Assembly: GCA_016872645.1 (NCBI GenBank)
Contig: VGZH01000043.1
Span: 1-48,018, forward strand
Source: Planctomycetota bacterium
Lineage (GTDB): Bacteria > Planctomycetota > Planctomycetia > Planctomycetales > Planctomycetaceae
Direction: 5' to 3'
DNA: 48,018 nt
The position numbers were made by a program, and so were the translations under genes. Within the stretch, counting starts at the first letter, position 1. Every line of letters begins with the position of its first letter. The notes under the pieces were generated by a model. That model saw only the letters and a program-made list of their open reading frames with translations. It made no database searches and was not told where the DNA came from. Shown piece after piece: positions 1 to 8,517 of this stretch.

Positions 1-2366
1 TTGCTGGTTTCGGCGAGCGTCTTGGTCAGTTCGGTCAGTTCGTGGTAGTGCGTGGCGAACAGCGTGCGGCAGCGGATTTGATCGTGCAGGAATTCGGTGA
101 CGGCCCAGGCCAGCGAAATGCCGTCGTAGGTGCTCGTGCCCCGGCCGATCTCGTCGAGGATCACGAGGCTGCGGTCGCTGGCGGAGTTCAGAATTCGCGC
201 GGTCTCGGTCATCTCGACCATGAACGTGCTCTGACCTTTGCTAAGCTCATCGCTCGCGCCGACGCGGGCGAAGATGCGATCAGCGATCCCGATGCGCGCT
301 TCGCTGGCGGGGATGAAGCTGCCCATCTGAGCCATGATCGTCAGCAGCGCGGCTTGCCGGATGTAAGTGCTCTTGCCGGCCATGTTCGGGCCGGTGATGA
401 GTTGGACGCGGCCATGGGATTTCCGAGTTCGGAGCTCCGTATTCCGAGTATTCGGAACTTGCGGTTCGTCGCCACTTAAACCTTGGAGCTCGGCACTCGG
501 AACTCCTAGCTTCACATCATTCGGCACGAACGATCCGGACGGCATCAGCTTGTCGAGCACGGGGTGGCGGCCTTCGCGGATGTTAAGGATCGGGTCTTCG
601 GTCAACTCCGGACGGCAGTAACCTTGGTTGACGGCCAGCGTGGCCAGCGCGGCGAGGACATCGACTTCGGCGAGTACGTCGGCGGTCTGTTTCAGGCGAG
701 ACGTTGCAGCGGCGACCCGGTCGCGCAGAGCGTTGAACAATTCCAGTTCGAGCGAGATCGCTCGCTCTTCGGCTCGCAGGACTTTGTCTTCGTACTCTTT
801 CAGTTCGGGCGTGATGAAGCGCTCTTGGTTTTTGAGCGTTTGCTTGCGGATGTATTCCGGCGGAATCTTCACGGCTTGAGCGGCGGTGACTTCCAGATAG
901 TAGCCGAAGACCTTATTGAAGCCGACTTTCAAATTCGGCAGGCCGAGCCGTTCGGATTCCTTCGCCTGGTATCCGGCGATCCATTCTTTGCCGCCACGAG
1001 CGAGGTCGCGGAGTTCGTCGAGCGTCGCGTTGAAGCGGGTGCGGATCATGCCGCCGTCAGTCGTGAGCAACGGCGGTTCGTCGACGAGCGTTGCGTCGAT
1101 GTCGGCGCGAATCTCGGCGTTGAGATCAAGGTCGGCTTCGAGCAATTGCAGCAACACGCTGTGTCGTCCGGCGAGTTTGGCTTTGAGCTTGGGGAGCAAC
1201 GCCAGCGAGCGCGTCAAGCTCCCGAGATCTCGCGGACTGGCGCGGCCGGTGGCGACCTTCGCGGTCAGTCGTTGCAGGTCATAGGTCTCGGCGAGAATCT
1301 CGCGCAAGTCGCGACAGAACATCGTGTCGCGAGTCAGTTCCTCGACGGCATCCAGTCGGCGATTGATTGCCGCGATATCGGTCAGCGGATTCGACAGCCA
1401 ATCGGCCAGTAGTCGCGCGCCCATCGCCGAGACGGTTGCGTCGAGAACCGACAGCAGGCTGTTGTCGCGCTTGCCGTCGCGAATCGTGCGAGTCAGTTCG
1501 AGACTGGCTCGCGTGGCTTCGTCAATGAGCAGCGACGTGCCGCGGCGATAAGGTTCCAACCGGCTGATGTGAGCCAGCGAACTCTTCTGCATTTCTTGGA
1601 CGTATTCCAGCAACGCCCCTGCCGCCGTGACTCCGGCAGAAGTCGAGTCGATGTCGAAGCCTTCGAGCGTGGTCGTGCCCAAGTGCTTCAGCAGTGCCGT
1701 GTGACAAGCCGCCTCGGCCCAGTACCACGCGGCGCGCGGAGTCAGCAGCACGGTTCTCGCGAACAGCGGCCGCAGCCGCTCGTCGTTCGCGAGATGTTCG
1801 GGGTACAGGCACTCGCTTGGGCGGATGCGAGCGAGTTCGTCGGCCAGCTGAGCCGGTTGCAGATCGGCGGTGACGAAGCGACCGGTCGAAACTTCCAGCC
1901 ACGCCAGACCGACAGCTCCCGATCGGCTCGGCCAGACGCTGGCGAGGAAGTTCGATTCGCGTGGGTCGAGCAACGCTTCGTCGGTCAGTGTGCCGGGGGT
2001 CACGACTTGCGTGACCTCGCGCTTGACCATCCCTTTGGCGAGCTTCGGATCCTCCATCTGCTCGCAGACGGCGACGCGATGACCGGCGGTGATCAGCTTT
2101 CGCAGGTAGCCTTCCAGTGCGTGATATGGAAATCCCGCCATCGGGATCGGGTTCGGCGAGCCTTTGTCGCGGCTGGTCAGCGTCAGACCGAGCACTTTCG
2201 AGGAAACGACGGCGTCCTCGAAAAAAATCTCATAGAAGTCCCCCATGCGAAACAGGAGGATCGATCCGGGGTTCTGCCGTTTGACTTCGAGGTAACGCTC
2301 CATTGCCGGTGTGAGATTATGCGGCGCGGGATTTGTGGCAGACGTTTTCTCCGGCGGCTGGCTCAT
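1..2366 (-). CDS. mutS: DNA mismatch repair protein MutS (3' end outside window)
   Basis: Recognises mispaired bases and small loops and, with ATP, starts methyl-independent mismatch repair together with MutL. The minus strand is open without a stop from ATG 2366 to the window edge, about 788 codons. The mismatch-contacting GDFYE motif lies near residues 42-46 (Phe44, Glu46). The clamp and lever regions follow, and the Walker A motif GPNMAGKS is at about residues 659-666. A Walker B-like [15 protein letters not shown] and the FATHYHEL motif follow before the edge. The last 80-100 residues are missing only because the window ends. About 29 residues just before Walker A (about 621-649, encoded by 421-506) have no counterpart in ordinary MutS and are built from GAG/CTC-rich palindromic DNA; they look like an in-frame repeat insertion. 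The start is the first Met of a compact N-terminus. Family identity is certain. Confidence 0.97.
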   Translation of the reverse strand, partial: MSQPPEKTSATNPAPHNLTPAMERYLEVKRQNPGSILLFRMGDFYEIFFEDAVVSSKVLGLTLTSRDKGSPNPIPMAGFPYHALEGYLRKLITAGHRVAVCEQMEDPKLAKGMVKREVTQVVTPGTLTDEALLDPRESNFLASVWPSRSGAVGLAWLEVSTGRFVTADLQPAQLADELARIRPSECLYPEHLANDERLRPLFARTVLLTPRAAWYWAEAACHTALLKHLGTTTLEGFDIDSTSAGVTAAGALLEYVQEMQKSSLAHISRLEPYRRGTSLLIDEATRASLELTRTIRDGKRDNSLLSVLDATVSAMGARLLADWLSNPLTDIAAINRRLDAVEELTRDTMFCRDLREILAETYDLQRLTAKVATGRASPRDLGSLTRSLALLPKLKAKLAGRHSVLLQLLEADLDLNAEIRADIDATLVDEPPLLTTDGGMIRTRFNATLDELRDLARGGKEWIAGYQAKESERLGLPNLKVGFNKVFGYYLEVTAAQAVKIPPEYIRKQTLKNQERFITPELKEYEDKVLRAEERAISLELELFNALRDRVAAATSRLKQTADVLAEVDVLAALATLAVNQGYCRPELTEDPILNIREGRHPVLDKLMPSGSFVPNDVKLGVPSAELQGLSGDEPQVPNTRNTELRTRKSHGRVQLITGPNMAGKSTYIRQAALLTIMAQMGSFIPASEARIGIADRIFARVGASDELSKGQSTFMVEMTETARILNSASDRSLVILDEIGRGTSTYDGISLAWAVTEFLHDQIRCRTLFATHYHELTELTKTLAETS
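421..506. repeat. palindromic sequence inserted in frame within mutS
   Basis: This 86-bp stretch contains TTCCGAGT...ATTCGGAA (421-457), a central GGAGCTCC, and GGAG...CTCC arms at 485-506. Its short GAG/CTC words (ccgagt, ggagct, cggaact) recur several times. It is read through by mutS without breaking the frame and adds about 29 residues directly before the Walker A strand. The word set resembles the low-complexity intergenic repeat at 17757-17845 (gagtgccgagtgc). Treating it as a mobile or amplified repeat is inference; the inverted symmetry and the extra residues are seen directly. Confidence 0.55.
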
Positions 2367-2474
2367 GTCATCCTCAGGCTGAGAGTCTTGCAATGCGGCG
2401 GCAGAATAACGGGCGTGTTCGCAAGAATCTTGTTCGCTGGGAAAGACCGATCAACGAGCTGGTCAAAATGCCAT

Positions 2475-2535
2475 CAGCACGACGCGTCTGCGAGAGGTTG
2501 TGACGCTCGAACCACTCGCTGGCGCGTCGTACTGG
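2475..2535. repeat. dispersed palindromic element, family A copy 1
   Basis: An imperfect inverted repeat with arms of about 25 bp (2475-2499 and 2510-2535) around a 10-base centre. The right arm matches the right arm of the element at 15816-15841 in 23 of 26 positions. It begins one base after the TAG of the selenoprotein-like gene on the minus strand and lies upstream of mutS, so the transcript could fold into a long hairpin immediately 3' of that gene. It has no T-run, so a classical intrinsic terminator is not supported; a REP-like mRNA-stabilising role is possible. Confidence 0.6.
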
Positions 2536-2751
2536 CTAAGTGAGCTTCGACAACACTTCGTCGTGTGTCGGAAAGCGACCGGTCTGGTGCTTGCTGTAGA
2601 TCAACTTCCCGTCGGCGACGATCTCGAAGATGCCGCCTCCACCGGGAATCAATGTCGGCTCGACACCGAATCGCTGCTGAATCGCGGCCGCCAGACTGGT
2701 GGCCTGTGGTTTGTAGTTTCACGGCATGCAGTAGGTGATGCGAATGTCCAT
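2536..2751 (-). CDS. Rdx/SelW-like thioredoxin-fold protein, candidate selenoprotein (UGA at codon 11)
   Basis: A 71-residue protein of the Rdx family (SelW/SelT/SelH-like), small redox proteins with a beta-alpha-beta-beta thioredoxin-like fold and a CxxC or CxxU active site on the first loop. Reading from ATG 2751 gives MDIRITYCMP, then an in-frame TGA at 2719-2721, then NYKPQATSLAAAIQQRFG and a normal C-terminus containing GKLIYSKHQTGRFPTHDEV, ending at TAG 2536. The TGA sits exactly where the second redox Cys or Sec belongs (C8-M-P-U11). Downstream codons are intact, and no second lesion is present. A stem-loop with a GU-starting apical loop follows at 2686-2704, as expected of a bacterial SECIS. 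No start codon after the TGA could yield a protein with the redox motif. The alternative is a Cys codon TGC mutated to TGA, or a sequencing error. selA/selB/selC are not in this window. The ribosome site is weak (GGAA about 8 bases upstream). Confidence 0.75.
2686..2704 (-). promoter_or_regulatory. candidate bacterial SECIS hairpin
   Basis: On the coding (minus) strand, the RNA after the UGA contains GGCC-A-CCA-[GUC]-UGG-C-GGCC. This is a 7-pair stem with one A/C mismatch and a 3-base apical loop starting with GU. Twenty-two bases separate the UGA from the loop. Known bacterial SECIS elements need a small apical loop with a G in its first two positions and a UGA-to-loop spacing of roughly 16-37 bases, so it fits. 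A 19-base hairpin in GC-rich coding DNA could also arise by chance; the position is what makes it notable. Confidence 0.55.
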
Positions 2752-2872
2752 GAGAGGTTCCGATTAAAAGTCTGAGTTTCCGGCGGGCATGTGAAATCGA
2801 GTTGTCGTCCGCTGAGGAGCAGCGTACGTTCTCCGCCTCTCGAACCAGGCGATTTGACAATGGAGGCCCGGA

Positions 2873-3556
2873 ATGAGCAACTTAGGAAAAGAAATGAGGA
2901 GTACATCGGCGGGTCGCCGAATTCCGATGTGGCTCAAGGTGCTCTACACCGCGTTCGTCTGTGTGCTGGTTCCTGTCTATTGGCGGGACTACGGTCTGAC
3001 AAACTTTTTGTATTTCTGTGACGTGGCGGTGTTCTTCACGCTGGCCGCCGTGTGGTCCGAGTCTTCGTTGTTGGCATCGATGCCGGCGGTGGGAATTCTG
3101 GCTCCGCAGTTGTTGTGGATGGTGGACTTTCTTGGGGGATGCGTCGGGTTGTCGTTGACCGGCATGACCGCCTACATGTTTGACGAACGAATTCCGATTT
3201 TCACACGCGGTCTGTCTCTCTTTCACTTCTGGCTGCCGATCCTGATCGTGTGGTTGGTCTGGCGATTGCGTTACGACAGCCGGGCGTTTCGCAATTGGGC
3301 AGTCTTGGCCCTGGGTTTGATCCTGATGTGTTACTTCGGAATGCCTGCTCCACCGGCACCCGCGGAGAATCCCAACCTGCCGGTCAACATCAACTATGTT
3401 TACGGGTTGAGTAGTGATCGGCCTCAGACTTGGATGCCACCGCTGATTTATCTTGGCTTGATGATCGTCATCTTTCCGCTGGCGATCTTTTTGCCGACGC
3501 ACCTGGTATTGCAAAAGCTATTCGGCCATCGCTGTGACGCAATACGTTCGGCATGA
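2873..3556 (+). CDS. conserved multi-pass membrane protein of unknown function
   Basis: 227 residues with about six to seven hydrophobic segments: around residues 21-37, 46-66, 70-100, 115-135, 142-156 and 190-212. Motifs such as YWRDYGLTNFLYFCDVA near the N-terminus, the proline-rich turn GMPAPPAPAENPNLPVNINY and YGLSSDRPQTWMPP are the kind conserved in the 'membrane-associated protein' families of planctomycetes and Bacteroidetes. I recognise the type but not a function. The start at 2873 is followed by a possible internal Met (residue 8). It is divergent from the SelW-like gene and is followed by convergent cytochrome DNA. No ribosome site stronger than GGAGGCCCGGA upstream is seen. Confidence 0.8.
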   Translation: MSNLGKEMRSTSAGRRIPMWLKVLYTAFVCVLVPVYWRDYGLTNFLYFCDVAVFFTLAAVWSESSLLASMPAVGILAPQLLWMVDFLGGCVGLSLTGMTAYMFDERIPIFTRGLSLFHFWLPILIVWLVWRLRYDSRAFRNWAVLALGLILMCYFGMPAPPAPAENPNLPVNINYVYGLSSDRPQTWMPPLIYLGLMIVIFPLAIFLPTHLVLQKLFGHRCDAIRSA

Positions 3557-3587
3557 ATTGTATCGCTGACGAACATCGCAAGAGCCG

Positions 3588-5480
3588 TCAGGGAATGGCG
3601 CGGCGTTTGTGCCAATCGGCCTGCTGCTGTTCGCCGGCTTTTGCAAATCGCTCGGCCAATGCCTGATGGACTCTCCACAATCGCGGATTGATGCGTGTGG
3701 CGGTCAGCAACGCCAGTTGCACGGCCTCCGGGTGTTCCATTCGTTGTTCACATTCGGCGAGGAGCAGCCAGTCGACATGGTGACGCCGCAAGCGAGTCAA
3801 CTGCTGAAGTGTCGCGACGGCTTCTTTCCATCGGCCTGCTTGGAAGTGCGAATCAGCCAATAAAAACAATGCATTGGAGCGATCCTGGCCATCCAGCCCC
3901 TTCTGAGACAGCGTGCTCTCGGCCAGTGATTGCGTGCCGGGGATTTCCAGTTCGAAATGCAATCGAGCCAATGCCGCATCCAGCATCGGATCTCGCAGAC
4001 CAGTCGTGCGGGCATTCGTCAGCAAGTCCAGTGCGCGCTGGCGGTATTGGTCGGCCAGGTCTGGCTGAGACTCTCGATTCGCCGCCTCCAAATAGGCGAG
4101 GCCGAACGTTCGCTGCTGGTCGAGTTCGCTGGGCCACGATTCCATCAGAAAAGGACGCAGCACTCCCGGACGACTGGCGGGCGACGGACCGGCAACCGAC
4201 GATTTTGCGACCGGCTGGTGAACTCCAATTCGGTGGTGCGTGAAAGCGAGATGCGGAATCTCGGTGTTCGAACTGGGCATGTGGCATTGCACGCAATCAT
4301 TATCCGGGCTGAGCTTTCGCCGCTGCGATACCTCCTCGCGGCAATGTTCAGGGCGATGGCAACTCAGGCAGATGGCTTGATGAGGTTTCGATTTCTGCTC
4401 GCCTCCGACATCGTGCGGGGCGTGACACGTCAGGCAGGTCAGCTTGTTCGATTTTTGATAGCAACGGCTGAGATGCAATTGCTCCACATGACCAACGACG
4501 GTCATCGGCTTGTCGGGAACGTCGAGCCAAAAGTCCGTACGAAACTCCTGCAACCGCAGGCCGGGACGGAAATCGCTAATTTGCCGGCCTCGCGTGAGGA
4601 TGGTGGCAGTGCTGCGCAGATGGCATTGCTGACAGACCGCCTCGCTGAGCTCTCGCGACAAGTGGCTGGGATTGACGATCGTGCGATCGAGTTCAGTTTG
4701 TGAATCTGCCGCCGCGGTTCGTTCGCGGTGCTTTTCGACATGCAACTCACCGGGGCCGTGACAGCGTTCGCAGCCAATGGCCGCCTCAAAGATGTGCATG
4801 CGATGCAGGCTCTTGTCGAGGGCCTCCGCTCGGCTGGCGTGGCACGTCAAACAGCCCTCACCGGTGGCTCTTTCAAAGCCGGAGTGTTCGGCAACGTCGT
4901 AGCCCGGAGACATGCCCCAAGCCTTGCGCGACATGTACCACGTCAAGGGGGACTCCACTAAAAAACCATCCACTTCGACCAAGTAGGTCAGCGAGTGATG
5001 CCCCGAACCGATGACAAATTTCACGGGGTACTCGGCCAGCAACACTTCGGCGGGATCATCAACAAGCAGTAATTCGCGATGCCACAATTGCCCGTCGTGT
5101 CTTCGGACTTCGTAGCGGCGTTTGGAAACTGGATGCTCGAACTCGCCATCGGGCGGCTCACGAGTCAGATCGACGTCCGCCATCGAGCGGCCCATGCCCG
5201 TGTGCCGAAATGCCGCGTCATGGTCTGCGTGACACGTCCGACACGCTTCACTGCCGACGTAGGCGACATCCGGTTTCGTGTTGAGAAATGGACTCTCGGA
5301 AATCGTCGGCAACGGAAATGATTTGGCCCCCGCCGAGTTCGGCTGATTGGCCTGCGGCAGCGGTGGCCGGCGTGTCCAAACGACCAACGAGATGAAGACC
5401 AGGACCGCAAAACTGCCGATCAGCCACAGATGCCACGCCCGAGACGCTTTCACCGATTCGCGACGCGAAGGTTCGTTCAT
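3588..5480 (-). CDS. membrane-anchored seven-haem cytochrome c with TPR C-terminus
   Basis: 630 residues. An N-terminal cytoplasmic stretch and a single membrane segment (about residues 17-36) anchor the protein, with the rest presumably periplasmic. Seven CxxCH haem-binding motifs are at about residues 80 (CRTCH), 210 (CLTCH), 237 (CERCH), 283 (CQQCH), 349 (CLTCH), 371 (CLSCH) and 396 (CVQCH). This arrangement resembles the cytochrome c554/c-prime-like multihaem family (PF13435 type). Residues about 440-630 form helical TPR-like repeats (for example ADQYRQRALDLLTNARTTG and GRWKEAVATLQQLTRL). It probably carries electrons or acts as a multihaem oxidoreductase scaffold; the partner is unknown. 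ATG 5480 was chosen because GGAG precedes it; the frame is open much further upstream but that part lies inside the next gene. It follows the 5504-6247 gene by 23 bases and is probably cotranscribed with it. Confidence 0.88.
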   Translation of the reverse strand: MNEPSRRESVKASRAWHLWLIGSFAVLVFISLVVWTRRPPLPQANQPNSAGAKSFPLPTISESPFLNTKPDVAYVGSEACRTCHADHDAAFRHTGMGRSMADVDLTREPPDGEFEHPVSKRRYEVRRHDGQLWHRELLLVDDPAEVLLAEYPVKFVIGSGHHSLTYLVEVDGFLVESPLTWYMSRKAWGMSPGYDVAEHSGFERATGEGCLTCHASRAEALDKSLHRMHIFEAAIGCERCHGPGELHVEKHRERTAAADSQTELDRTIVNPSHLSRELSEAVCQQCHLRSTATILTRGRQISDFRPGLRLQEFRTDFWLDVPDKPMTVVGHVEQLHLSRCYQKSNKLTCLTCHAPHDVGGEQKSKPHQAICLSCHRPEHCREEVSQRRKLSPDNDCVQCHMPSSNTEIPHLAFTHHRIGVHQPVAKSSVAGPSPASRPGVLRPFLMESWPSELDQQRTFGLAYLEAANRESQPDLADQYRQRALDLLTNARTTGLRDPMLDAALARLHFELEIPGTQSLAESTLSQKGLDGQDRSNALFLLADSHFQAGRWKEAVATLQQLTRLRRHHVDWLLLAECEQRMEHPEAVQLALLTATRINPRLWRVHQALAERFAKAGEQQQADWHKRRAIP

Positions 5481-5503
5481 CGATCGCTCTCCGCGATGCC
5501 TGC

Positions 5504-6247
5504 TCAGCGCGTCGCAATGGCTTGCGCCAGCGGACGGAGAATCGGATCGACGACCAATTCCTCGATCAATTCGTCGCAGCGGCTGCGCAGCTTGTCGAGC
5601 GTTTGCTCGAACGTGCCCCCCGGTTCGAGGCTGCCGTACTGCCGCAGCGTGAAATAGACGCTGATGTTTTCCTCGGGGTACTCGCCACGGCGGACGTGAT
5701 AGGCGTTGGTTCGCGTCTCGATCATCAGCCGCGCTTGCATCCGGCACGACTCGTCGAGCGTCAGCGTGATCGCTGGTTCGTAGTTGAGGACTCGTGCGCC
5801 GGGAATTCGTACCAGGCCGTCTATGGCCGGGCAACCGCCGAGTGCCTCGGCGACCAACTCGTCGTGGTTGCCGCGGTACGCCATATCGAAGCCCATCATG
5901 AAGTCGAGCGCTTCGCAATCCAGCGGACTGACCGAGAGCATGTACGGCAGAAGTTCGAGCGTCAGGCGATGCTGCTCGACGGCAGTATTGATGTCCGGCG
6001 GGTTGAGAAATCCGCTGCAAACTCGTTTGGGTTCGACCGAGACCCAGCGTTGGTGGCCGAGGTCTTTGTCTTCTTCGAGCACGCAGTCGCCGGTCTCGCG
6101 GGTGTAAAAGTTCCGCATCATCGGATACGACTTTTGGATTCGCTCAAAGAATCCCAAAATCGTCTCACGAGCGGCCGGCAGCGGCATCTCGGTGCTGAGG
6201 TTCATATTGCAATAAAAGTCATCGACGTAGGAGTCGAAGGCCAACAT
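5504..6247 (-). CDS. conserved hypothetical protein
   Basis: 247 residues starting MLAFDSYVDDFYCNMNLS, preceded by AGGA at a good distance from ATG 6247. It is soluble, with no signal peptide or membrane segment. The composition is that of a folded cytosolic protein (charged helices, conserved-looking WVSVEPKRVCSGF, ALDFMMGFDMAYRGNHDEL, VLNYEPAITLTLDESCRMQ). I believe close relatives occur across planctomycetes without a known function. The frame stays open to 6343, but that extension lacks a ribosome site. It is upstream of the multihaem cytochrome in the same orientation and 23 bases away, suggesting an operon. It is divergent from ogt. Confidence 0.8.
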   Translation of the reverse strand: MLAFDSYVDDFYCNMNLSTEMPLPAARETILGFFERIQKSYPMMRNFYTRETGDCVLEEDKDLGHQRWVSVEPKRVCSGFLNPPDINTAVEQHRLTLELLPYMLSVSPLDCEALDFMMGFDMAYRGNHDELVAEALGGCPAIDGLVRIPGARVLNYEPAITLTLDESCRMQARLMIETRTNAYHVRRGEYPEENISVYFTLRQYGSLEPGGTFEQTLDKLRSRCDELIEELVVDPILRPLAQAIATR

Positions 6248-6428
6248 GATTCGGTCCTTTGACGAGAAAAGCGTGAGGTCCAGTTCGCACCAAGCGGCGT
6301 CTGCGAGGTCCTCACGCTTGTGGTGTTCGCCGGCGGCTGGCAATCAGTCGGCGGCGTCGTTAGTCGTCACTGGTATTCTAGGGGTGCTCCGGGATCAGGT
6401 CAAAGAATGCTTTTCCGAGGGGGCGGTT

Positions 6429-6938
6429 ATGACACTTCAGGCATGTGTGTTTTCGACAACACTGGGTTGGTTCGGTCTGGTGGGACGAGAACGTTGCGTG
6501 TGGCGGCTGGTAATGGGACATCGCCGCGCCGAGGAGGCCTGGGCCGCTCTGTATCGCCAGTTCGCAAAAGAAACACTCTCCGAGTCCGACTGGTATCCGG
6601 CGCTGCGAACGAAGCTGGAAGAGTTCGCGGCGGGCAAGCGAGTTTCGTTCGAACACATCCTGGTGCGCACCGAACATCGCACCAAGTTTCAACAGAATGT
6701 CATCCTCGCCGCGCGAGCGATCGGCTTTGGCGAAACCGTCAGCTACGGTGAACTTGCCGCGCGAGCCGGCTCTCTGAAGGCGGCGAGAGCTGTTGGGACA
6801 GTGATGGCGAACAACGAAGTGCCGATCATCATCCCTTGCCATCGCGTGCTTGCCAGCGGTGGAAAAATTGGCGGCTTTTCAGCTCCGCAGGGGGTGCATC
6901 TCAAGCGACGACTGCTCGCATTGGAATCTCAGACGTAG
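6429..6938 (+). CDS. ogt: methylated-DNA--protein-cysteine methyltransferase
   Basis: Repairs O6-alkylguanine in DNA by irreversible transfer of the alkyl group to its own cysteine. 169 residues, the usual length for Ogt. The active-site IIPCHRV motif is at residues 134-140 (Cys137). The DNA-binding helix-turn-helix segment (SYGELAARAGSLKAARAVGTVMANN) precedes it, and GGKIGGFS follows. ATG 6429 has GAGGGGG just upstream. An in-frame extension back to 6246 has no ribosome site and overlaps the divergent gene, so it was rejected. No ada-type regulator is adjacent. Confidence 0.93.
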   Translation: MTLQACVFSTTLGWFGLVGRERCVWRLVMGHRRAEEAWAALYRQFAKETLSESDWYPALRTKLEEFAAGKRVSFEHILVRTEHRTKFQQNVILAARAIGFGETVSYGELAARAGSLKAARAVGTVMANNEVPIIIPCHRVLASGGKIGGFSAPQGVHLKRRLLALESQT

Positions 6939-7179
6939 CCCGATACCTCGTGAGTCGATTGATTCCGGCGCTCAAGCAGTTCATTCAGGGCGCAAGGTTT
7001 CGGATGGCAGGTGACGAGGTTCGATTCTGTCTCTTTGTCAAGAGTCGAAATGCTGGTCACGACTAAGTTCATCACCTTCGTGAAATGGTCCACTCATCCG
7101 CTTCCGCGCTGTTGAAAGTCATGGCTAGAATCGTGGCCACCGCGCTCTGGTCAGTTTCGGGTTCAAGGAAAGTGTGAGT

Positions 7180-7734
7180 ATGACCGTTGGTTTCGTCAGG
7201 CCGGATGTTTCGGAACTGAAGCTCTCGATTCTAGGCCGTTCGGTGCATCCGGAATTGTTGGTCGTTTACGAGCGAACCTCCGTCGTTCGAGATGATTTCC
7301 AGCTGTATCTTGCCATCTGCGAAGCGGGCCATCTGCTCGAACTGCGCACGCCTCACCAAACGCTGAGCGAGATCGTTGCTCCCAATGGGCAATCGTTGCC
7401 GCACCGTGAGCGTTTCTTCGACAAGAAGTTGCGGGGCAGCCGCGATGAGTCGCTCCGGCTGCCGGGGGGCGTCGGCTACCAAGTCAGCTTTCAGGTCGAG
7501 CGACTGAACCCGGAAGTGTACCTCCAGTTGCACGAGGAATGTTCCGTCGACTGCCGCAAGGCGACCCTTGGCCGCATGTTTGACCCTCCCAATCGGCTGG
7601 CCCCGGCGGCTGTGAGCTATCTGCAGCTCGACTTGTTTCCGCGCAGCTTGCTGGTGCATGCCTTCCACACGTTTCCGGAAAACTGCGCCGTCGTGAAAAC
7701 GCAGACACTGATTGAACTGCCAAAAGCGAAGTAA
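7180..7734 (+). CDS. DUF2617 family protein
   Basis: 184 residues that I recognise as the DUF2617 type, known mainly from planctomycetes and actinobacteria, with no assigned function. Features are an N-terminal LGRSVHPELL, YQVSFQVERLNPEVYLQL, and a C-terminal LDLFPRSLLVHAFHTFPE. No signal peptide or membrane segment. ATG 7180 is 9 bases after CAAGGAA; a GTG at 7174 is in frame but too close to that site. The 241 bases upstream (6939-7179) hold no gene that I can support. Confidence 0.75.
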   Translation: MTVGFVRPDVSELKLSILGRSVHPELLVVYERTSVVRDDFQLYLAICEAGHLLELRTPHQTLSEIVAPNGQSLPHRERFFDKKLRGSRDESLRLPGGVGYQVSFQVERLNPEVYLQLHEECSVDCRKATLGRMFDPPNRLAPAAVSYLQLDLFPRSLLVHAFHTFPENCAVVKTQTLIELPKAK

Positions 7735-7820
7735 GTCCGGTTTTTGAGCGTGACCCGAACCATCGTCGAATTCCCGATTCAGATTTGTCAGCCTGGAAAG
7801 GCTGGTCTACAACTCGCCAC

Positions 7821-8444
7821 ATGACCGCCACTCAACTGCTGCTTGTCCGTCACGGTACGACCGATGCCAATGTCCAAGTCCCGTACATCCTGCAGGGGAG
7901 CAGCATTGATCTGCCGCTGAACGACAATGGTCGCAGGCAGGCTCAGCAGGTCGCTGGGTTCTTGGCCGACCACCCGATCAAGCACGTCTATTCCAGCCCG
8001 CTGCAGAGAGCTGCCGAGACAGCCGGTGTGATCGCTGGACGACACGGTCTGGCGGTGAATCAAATTGCGGAAATCACCGAATGCCATGTCGGTGTCTGGG
8101 AAGGAAAGGACTGGGATACGATTGCTCGTGAGACTCCGGAGGCATATCGGCTGTTCCACGAAGATCCCGCCGCGCATCCGTACCTCGGCGGCGAGTCGTA
8201 CTCGGACGTCCTGCGTCGCGCGTGGCCGGCCTTTGAGCGACTGCTGCACCGTCACGTCGGCGATACGGTCGTTGTGGTGGCTCACAACATTGTGAACCGC
8301 GTGCTGTGCGCTCACCTGATGGGGCTGGAACTCCGTAAAGCGAAGGGGCTGGCACAGGACAACTGCTGCGTAAACATCATTCAGCATGCGGACGGCAAGA
8401 GCACACTGGTCACGATGAACTCGGTGTTCCACCTTCGCGGCTGA
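7821..8444 (+). CDS. histidine phosphatase family protein (phosphoglycerate mutase-like)
   Basis: 207 residues of the two-histidine acid phosphatase superfamily. The phospho-acceptor LLVRHGTTD is at residues 7-15 (His11). The second arginine region YSSPLQRAAETA, the acid/base ITECHVGVWEGKDW and the second histidine in VVVVAHNIVNR are all present, so the catalytic set is complete. The substrate cannot be read; relatives act as cofactor-dependent phosphoglycerate mutases, cobalamin or sugar phosphatases. The in-frame extension to 7785 was dropped because the core fold begins directly at MTATQLLLVRHG. It lies on the same strand as DUF2617, 86 bases away. Confidence 0.88.
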   Translation: MTATQLLLVRHGTTDANVQVPYILQGSSIDLPLNDNGRRQAQQVAGFLADHPIKHVYSSPLQRAAETAGVIAGRHGLAVNQIAEITECHVGVWEGKDWDTIARETPEAYRLFHEDPAAHPYLGGESYSDVLRRAWPAFERLLHRHVGDTVVVVAHNIVNRVLCAHLMGLELRKAKGLAQDNCCVNIIQHADGKSTLVTMNSVFHLRG

Positions 8445-8517
8445 CACTTGCCGAAACGTTGCGAGTTTGGTCGGATGCTCGACGCATCTACCACGTTTCG
8501 ATTTTGAGGAGACCGCC

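Noticed and set aside
564-1412. Long plus-strand open frames (282 and 324 codons) over 0.5-2.5 kb
   Set aside because: They are antisense to mutS, which has a full set of family motifs on the minus strand; the plus frames show no family features.
5481-6020. N-terminal extension of the multihaem cytochrome frame by 180 codons
   Set aside because: The extra part is Arg/Pro/Ser-rich, overlaps the well-formed gene 5504-6247 and precedes the proper ribosome site at ATG 5480.
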